Positions 10,401 through 14,118 of a stretch of DNA of 14,118 bases are shown here, piece after piece. The DNA is taken from assembly GCA_019239785.1 (NCBI GenBank), contig JAFAZM010000393.1:1-14118 (forward strand), read 5' to 3'. This stretch comes from Sphingomonadaceae bacterium (GTDB lineage: Bacteria; Pseudomonadota; Alphaproteobacteria; Sphingomonadales; Sphingomonadaceae). Each line of letters opens with the position of its first letter. Within the stretch, counting starts at the first letter, position 1. The notes beneath the pieces are model-generated. The model made no database searches. It was not told the origin of the DNA and saw nothing but the letters and a program-made list of their open reading frames with translations. The position numbers were made by a program, and so were the translations under genes.

Positions 10401-10993
10401 TGTTGGACGATGCCGGCGCATTGCGCACCAACCAGGCCCGCCGCACCCGCAAGGCCCTGCTCGAAGCGGCGGGGCGGCTGCTGAAGCAGGGCCGCCGCCC
10501 GAGCTTCGAGGAGGTGGCCGAGGAGGCGCTGGTCTCCCGCGCCACCGCCTATCGCTATTTCGCCGGGATCGAGCCGCTGCTGGTCGAGACGGCGCTCGAC
10601 CTCGCCTTTCCCGGCGAGGACATGTTCGACGGCGATCCGTCCGGCGATGCCGTGGCGCGGGTGCAGCGGGCCGACGCGGAGGTGCAGGCGATGATCCGCG
10701 CCAACGAGGCTGCGGTCAGGACGATGCTGATCCATTCGCTCCAGGTGGGGCTCGACGGCGCTGCTGGCGGGCCGCCTGCCCGCCAGAATCGCCGCGTGCC
10801 GCTGATCGAGGCGGCGCTGGCGCCGCTGGCAGGGCAAGTCGACGAGGCCCGGCGCACGCGGCTCGCCAGGGCGCTGGCGCTGGTGATCGGCACCGAGGGG
10901 ATGGTGGTGTGCAGGGACGTGCTGCGGCTTGGCGACGAGGAGGCGGACGACGTGCGCCGCTGGATGATCGGGGCGCTGATCGCCGCGGCATGA
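10400..10993 (+). CDS. TetR-family transcriptional regulator
   Basis: This 197-aa protein has a TetR_N helix-turn-helix at ~14-60: TRKALLEAAGRLLKQ, then SFEEVAEEALVSRATAYRYF at 35-54, which includes the recognition helix. The C-terminal helical part (~85-197) is the ligand-binding/dimerisation domain and is not assignable to a known effector. ATG 10400 overlaps the preceding stop; no independent ribosome site is seen, so translation is coupled. It probably represses its own operon through the palindrome at 9931-9948 and might also affect the divergent hydrolase gene. The inducer may be the compound bound by its SnoaL-like partner. Family very secure, targets inferred. Confidence 0.9.
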   Translation: MLDDAGALRTNQARRTRKALLEAAGRLLKQGRRPSFEEVAEEALVSRATAYRYFAGIEPLLVETALDLAFPGEDMFDGDPSGDAVARVQRADAEVQAMIRANEAAVRTMLIHSLQVGLDGAAGGPPARQNRRVPLIEAALAPLAGQVDEARRTRLARALALVIGTEGMVVCRDVLRLGDEEADDVRRWMIGALIAAA

Positions 10994-11138
10994 GCCTGGC
11001 CCCTGCGCTTGGTGAAAGACTGCGGCCCGTTCGGGCGAGCACGAATTGCCGGCCATGGAGTGGCGTCATGACGGCATCCCGCGTCCGCCGCGCCGCGGGC
11101 AATTGCAGCCTCGTGCCGCGTCGTGCCAGAATGCGCCG

Positions 11139-11807
11139 ATGGTCAGCGTCGATCCGGACGAGGCGGCGGGCGAGGAACGCCCGATCCTGCCCTGGCGCCT
11201 CGTCGCCGGCGGCTTTCTCCATTTCATCATCCCGGCCTATCTGATCGCGGCCTTGGTCGACTGGCAGCTGCGTGGGGAGGCGTTCCGCGCCTTTCTCGGC
11301 GATCTGCTCCCCTTCTCCGGAGGCTTCCTGCTCGTCTATGCGGGCGCGACCCTGGCCGCGTCGCTCGCCGCGGCCGGACTCGACCGGCTGCTCCTCTGGC
11401 GCCGCGCCCGCAGGGAGGCGGCCGATCCGGCGGCGCCGGCGCGGCGGTCCGAGGCGCGCGTGGCCGCCGCGGTCCGGCTTGGCAAAGGCAAGTTCGGCGC
11501 CGGAGGGGATGCAGCGCTGGAGCGGATGCTGACGCGGCACTGGCTCCACGCCGATCCGCGCTTTCAATCGCTCTCCACGGACCTCGATGCGGTCGTCCAG
11601 CGCTCCGTCCGCGCGCTCGCCCATGCGAAGGCGGACGGGCGCGCGGAGATCGCCGATCTTGCCTGCGCGGCGATCGACCATGTCGGACAGGGCCTGGACG
11701 CGCTGGAGACGGTCCAGCGGGAGCAGGCGGAGAGCGAGGCGCGCACCGTCGCCCGCTATGTCGAGTTGCGCTACGGCGATTCCGATTTCGCTGGTGGAGC
11801 CGATTGA
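11139..11807 (+). CDS. Two-pass membrane protein of unknown function
   Basis: I do not recognise this family. The 222-aa product has a short acidic N-terminus, a first membrane segment at ~20-41 (WRLVAGGFLHFIIPAYLIAALV) and a second at ~59-81 (FSGGFLLVYAGATLAASLAAAG). A basic stretch follows (WRRARREA) that should be cytoplasmic. The ~115-residue C-terminal domain is helical and charged (KGKFGAGGDAALERMLTRHW, then SVRALAHAKADGRAEIADLA and a final coiled-coil-like helix). ATG 11139 is chosen because the frame upstream (TTG 11046, ATG 11055) codes for a low-complexity Arg/Pro/Gln stretch; no good ribosome site supports any of these. The gene lies 145 bp after the TetR gene and 68 bp before the SPFH gene on the same strand. 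It is not an NfeD protein, the usual flotillin partner. Coding seems certain from the strong membrane profile; the start does not. Confidence 0.72.
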   Translation: MVSVDPDEAAGEERPILPWRLVAGGFLHFIIPAYLIAALVDWQLRGEAFRAFLGDLLPFSGGFLLVYAGATLAASLAAAGLDRLLLWRRARREAADPAAPARRSEARVAAAVRLGKGKFGAGGDAALERMLTRHWLHADPRFQSLSTDLDAVVQRSVRALAHAKADGRAEIADLACAAIDHVGQGLDALETVQREQAESEARTVARYVELRYGDSDFAGGAD

Positions 11808-11875
11808 ACAGGCGTAAATATGAATCGGGCGCGCATCTTGCGCTCGTCTAAAGGTCCCAAGGACACCTCACCAAC

Positions 11876-13906
11876 ATGATAGACTCAACTGTGCTCGGCG
11901 CTTCGGCCGTCGTGTGCCTTGTCGTCGCCGTGCTTTTCACCATCACGCGCTCCGTGCGCTATGTCGGCAACAACCGCGTTGCCGTCGTCGAGAAACTGTG
12001 GAGCCGCAAGGGCTCCATCAGCGCCGGCCTGATCGCGCTCGGCGGCGAAGCCGGCTATCAGCCGCTCGTCCTGCGCGGGGGCTATCATTTCTTCATCCCG
12101 TTCCAGTATCGCGTCCACAGCCAGCCGCTGGTCACCATCCCGCAGGGGCAGATCGGCTATATCTTCGCCCGCGACGGCGCGCCGCTCGGCCCGACGCAGA
12201 CGCTGGCGAGCAACGCGGCCACCGCGGATTTCCTCGACGTCGCGGCCTTCCTCGCCAATGGCGGGCAGAAGGGGCCGCAGCGCACGATCCTGCGCGAGGG
12301 CACCTATGCGATCAACCTGGCGCAGTTCGTCATCGTCACCCGCGAGCGCATCTACGGCCTGATGCTCGAATCGAACGACTATGCCTTGTTCAACGAGATG
12401 CAGGCGCTGATCGAGGAAAGGCAGGGCTTCTTCGCGGTCGTGATCAAGGATGCCTCCGACCAGATCGGCGTGGTCACCGTCCATGACGGCCCGGCGCTGA
12501 CCGCGGACCAGATCATCGCGCCCGAGGTCGGCACCGACCAGGCGGACAAGGCGACCTTCCACAACAGCTTCCAGGATCCCGAGAAGTTCATCGCCGCCGG
12601 CGGCCGCCGCGGGCGCCAGCTCCAGGTGCTCGTCGAGGGCAGCTATTTCATCAACCGGCTGTTCGCGACGATCGAGATGGTCCCGAAGACCGTCATCGAC
12701 GTCGGCCATGTCGGCGTGGTGATCTCCTACACCGGCGACAGCGGCGCCGACACGTCCGGCGAGGAATATCGCCATGGCGAGCTGGTCGACCGCGGCACGC
12801 GCGGCGTTTGGAGCGAGCCGCTGCTGCCGGGCAAATATGCGTTCAACACCTATGCCGGCAGGATCCTCGTCGTCCCAACCACCAACTTCATCCTGAAGTG
12901 GGATCAGGAGCTGACCGGACAGCACAAGTTCGACGAGAACCTCTCCGAAGTGTCGCTGATCACCAAGGATGCGTTCGAGCCGACCCTGCCGCTCTCGGTG
13001 GTCGTCCATATCGACTATCGCAAGGCGCCGCTCGTCGTGCAGCGGTTCGGCGACATCAAGAAATTGGTCGAGCAGACCCTCGATCCGATGGTTTCGGCCT
13101 ATTTCAAGAACGTCGCGCAGAAATATACTTTGATCGAGCTGCTGCAGGAACGCTCCGACATTCAGGAGCATGCCGGGCAGGAGATGCGCGCCAAGTTCGG
13201 CGCCTACAATCTGGAATTGCAGGAGGTGCTGATCGGCACGCCGCGCGCGGCGCCCGGCACCGGCAACGACCAGATCGAGAAGGTGCTGCAGCAGCTGCGC
13301 GAGCGCCAGCTCGCCGAGGAGCAGGTCGCGACCTATGCCAAGCAGAAGGTCGCGGCCGAGGGCGAGAAGGAGCTGCGCGAGGCGCAGGCCCGCGCCCACC
13401 AGCAGACCGCGATCACCGAATCCGAGCTCTCGATCACCGTCCAGGAGAATCAGGGCAAGGCCTCGGTGAAGCGCGCGACGCAGGAGGCCGAGCAGACCCG
13501 CACGCTGGCCAAGGCGGAGGCCGACCGCATCCGCATCGTCGGCGAGGGCGAGGCGGCCAAGACGATCGCGCTCGCCGGCGCGGAAGCCGAGCGGATCACC
13601 CGCACCGGCCTCGCCACCGCCGAGACGATCGAGAAGCAGGCGGCGGCCTCGGGCGGCGCGCAATATCAGCTCACCCGCCAGGTGATCGAACGGCTCGCCG
13701 ACGCGCTCGAGAAATCGGGCGTCGACATCGTCCCGCGCGTCCAGATCAACACGGGCGGCGCCGAAGGCGGCCAGGGCAGCGGCGCCTTCCAGGCGCTGAT
13801 CGGCATGCTGCTCTCGGAGAAGGGCGTGGCGATGCTCGGCAACCAGGTGGCAGCCAACGATCCGCCGCCGCAGCCGCCGTCGAGCGACGTGATTGCGGCC
13901 GAGTGA
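11876..13906 (+). CDS. SPFH/flotillin-like membrane-anchored protein
   Basis: The product is 676 aa. One N-terminal membrane anchor (about 6-24, VLGASAVVCLVVAVLFTIT) is followed by a large beta-rich SPFH region. The end of that region (about 362-455, TKDAFEPTLPLSVVVHIDYRKAP to LELQEVLIG) matches the SPFH/prohibitin fold. A long Ala/Glu/Lys/Arg-rich coiled coil follows (about 465-590, EEQVATYAKQKVAAEGEKEL to TAETIEKQAA), as in flotillins. A Gly/Ala tail ends in a Pro-rich stretch. SPFH proteins oligomerise into ring- or dome-shaped membrane assemblies that organise membrane domains and control membrane proteins or proteases. It is longer than typical ~500-aa flotillins because of extra repeated beta modules before residue 345. 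AAGGA at 11859-11863 lies 12 bases before the ATG, a somewhat long spacing. An AT-rich patch, TAAATATGAAT (11815-11825), may be a -10, so the gene might have its own promoter. A strong hairpin follows the stop. The family is secure. Confidence 0.9.
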   Translation: MIDSTVLGASAVVCLVVAVLFTITRSVRYVGNNRVAVVEKLWSRKGSISAGLIALGGEAGYQPLVLRGGYHFFIPFQYRVHSQPLVTIPQGQIGYIFARDGAPLGPTQTLASNAATADFLDVAAFLANGGQKGPQRTILREGTYAINLAQFVIVTRERIYGLMLESNDYALFNEMQALIEERQGFFAVVIKDASDQIGVVTVHDGPALTADQIIAPEVGTDQADKATFHNSFQDPEKFIAAGGRRGRQLQVLVEGSYFINRLFATIEMVPKTVIDVGHVGVVISYTGDSGADTSGEEYRHGELVDRGTRGVWSEPLLPGKYAFNTYAGRILVVPTTNFILKWDQELTGQHKFDENLSEVSLITKDAFEPTLPLSVVVHIDYRKAPLVVQRFGDIKKLVEQTLDPMVSAYFKNVAQKYTLIELLQERSDIQEHAGQEMRAKFGAYNLELQEVLIGTPRAAPGTGNDQIEKVLQQLRERQLAEEQVATYAKQKVAAEGEKELREAQARAHQQTAITESELSITVQENQGKASVKRATQEAEQTRTLAKAEADRIRIVGEGEAAKTIALAGAEAERITRTGLATAETIEKQAAASGGAQYQLTRQVIERLADALEKSGVDIVPRVQINTGGAEGGQGSGAFQALIGMLLSEKGVAMLGNQVAANDPPPQPPSSDVIAAE

Positions 13907-13913
13907 GCCACGG

Positions 13914-13938
13914 GCAGGGTGCGCAATGCGCACCCTGC
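13914..13938 (+). terminator. Strong hairpin terminator after the SPFH gene
   Basis: GCAGGGTGCGC and GCGCACCCTGC form a perfect 11-bp, GC-rich stem around AAT. It begins 8 bases after the stop codon. No T-run follows (TGCTGGCGC), so termination may rely on the stem alone, as is often seen in GC-rich alphaproteobacteria. It also separates the SPFH gene from the tRNA on the opposite strand. Confidence 0.7.
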
Positions 13939-13985
13939 TGCTGGCGCAGCGAAGCGTCCGCCAGCCGGCGCGACAACAAATACGC

Positions 13986-14006
13986 GCGGGCGAACGGATT
14001 CGAACC
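13986..14006 (-). repeat. Degenerate copy of the tRNA-Gly 3' end
   Basis: Twenty of 21 bases match 14081-14101, the T-arm and 3' acceptor part of the tRNA-Gly gene (difference at 13995, C instead of G). The match extends, after a 2-base length change, into a shared ATAC (13980-13983 and 14073-14076). On the - strand it keeps GGTTCGAATCC, but the T-stem pairing is damaged beyond that and the acceptor end lacks CCA. It lies on the 3' side of the tRNA gene, where integrase-mediated duplication would leave a copy. Confidence 0.6.
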
Positions 14007-14076
14007 AGCGCGTAGTCCGGCAGGACGGAGCGCCAACAAAGACCTGGAGGGTTCAAACGCACAGCGGCGCGGATAC

Positions 14077-14118
14077 TGGAGCGGGCGAAGGGATTCGAAC
14101 CCTCGACCCCAACCTTGG
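14077..14118 (-). tRNA. tRNA-Gly (GCC), 3' part, cut by window end
   Basis: On the - strand the last bases of the window read as the second half of a tRNA. The 3' end is CCA (encoded, 14079-14077), preceded by discriminator T and acceptor strand CGCCCGC. The T-arm is GAGGG-TTCGAAT-CCCTT. The variable region GGGGTCG and the 3' half of the anticodon stem (CCAAGG) match the layout of bacterial tRNA-Gly(GCC), where the anticodon arm reads CCTTGCCAAGG. A T discriminator is also characteristic of tRNA-Gly. The D-arm, the first base of the anticodon and the 5' acceptor lie beyond the window, so the GCC anticodon is inferred. Confidence 0.85.

Noticed and set aside
11023..11034. Small hairpin GCCCG-TT-CGGGC after the TetR gene
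   Set aside because: A five-base stem in GC-rich DNA is common by chance; there is no T-run, so I do not call it a terminator.
11885..14062. Long - strand open frame opposite the SPFH gene
   Set aside because: Low-complexity Arg/Asp/Leu-rich product; the + strand SPFH protein is clearly recognisable. It is a shadow frame.

Overview
The window reads as chromosomal DNA of a GC-rich alphaproteobacterium, most likely a sphingomonad (order Sphingomonadales). Reasons: very high GC with GC-biased third codon positions, the prsK-prsR-prsT gene order of the exosortase (XrtA/PEP-CTERM) regulatory system, and palindromic intergenic repeats of the 'VIPAKAGI/WVPAFAGMT' and 'TLPSPASGRG' types common in that group. 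I see no insertion sequence, phage gene or CRISPR array. The order-level call is inference from gene content, not from a marker gene.

Region 1 (1-3943, + strand): the end of a sensor kinase (PrsK-like), a sigma-54-dependent response regulator (PrsR-like) and a TPR-repeat lipoprotein (PrsT-like), each overlapping the next by 4 bases. In this family the kinase-regulator pair controls transcription of PEP-CTERM/exopolysaccharide genes together with RpoN. The start of prsT is unusual. A 114-bp palindromic repeat lies in frame inside what looks like an otherwise ideal lipoprotein signal peptide.

Region 2 (3944-8881): a block of tandem hairpins separates the convergent prsT and a two-domain periplasmic M16 (pitrilysin-type) metallopeptidase on the - strand. 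Upstream of the peptidase, on the same strand, is an ABC-F ATPase of the Uup type. Its linker contains a second, single-hairpin repeat that is translated.

Region 3 (8882-10993): a secreted dienelactone-hydrolase-like enzyme (- strand) is divergent from a two-gene operon (+ strand) coding for a SnoaL/NTF2-like protein and a TetR-family regulator. The 174-bp space between them holds two facing promoters. Each has an 18-bp inverted repeat (7-4-7) in or next to its -35/-10 spacer, but the two repeats differ in sequence.

Region 4 (10994-13906, + strand): an unrecognised two-pass membrane protein of 222 aa, then a large 676-aa SPFH/flotillin-like membrane-anchored protein with a long C-terminal coiled coil. 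They may form a small membrane-organising unit.

Region 5 (13907-14118): a strong terminator hairpin, a degenerate 21-bp copy of the end of a tRNA gene, and then the 3' part of a tRNA-Gly(GCC) gene on the - strand, cut by the window edge. The duplicated tRNA end could be a trace of a past integration event.
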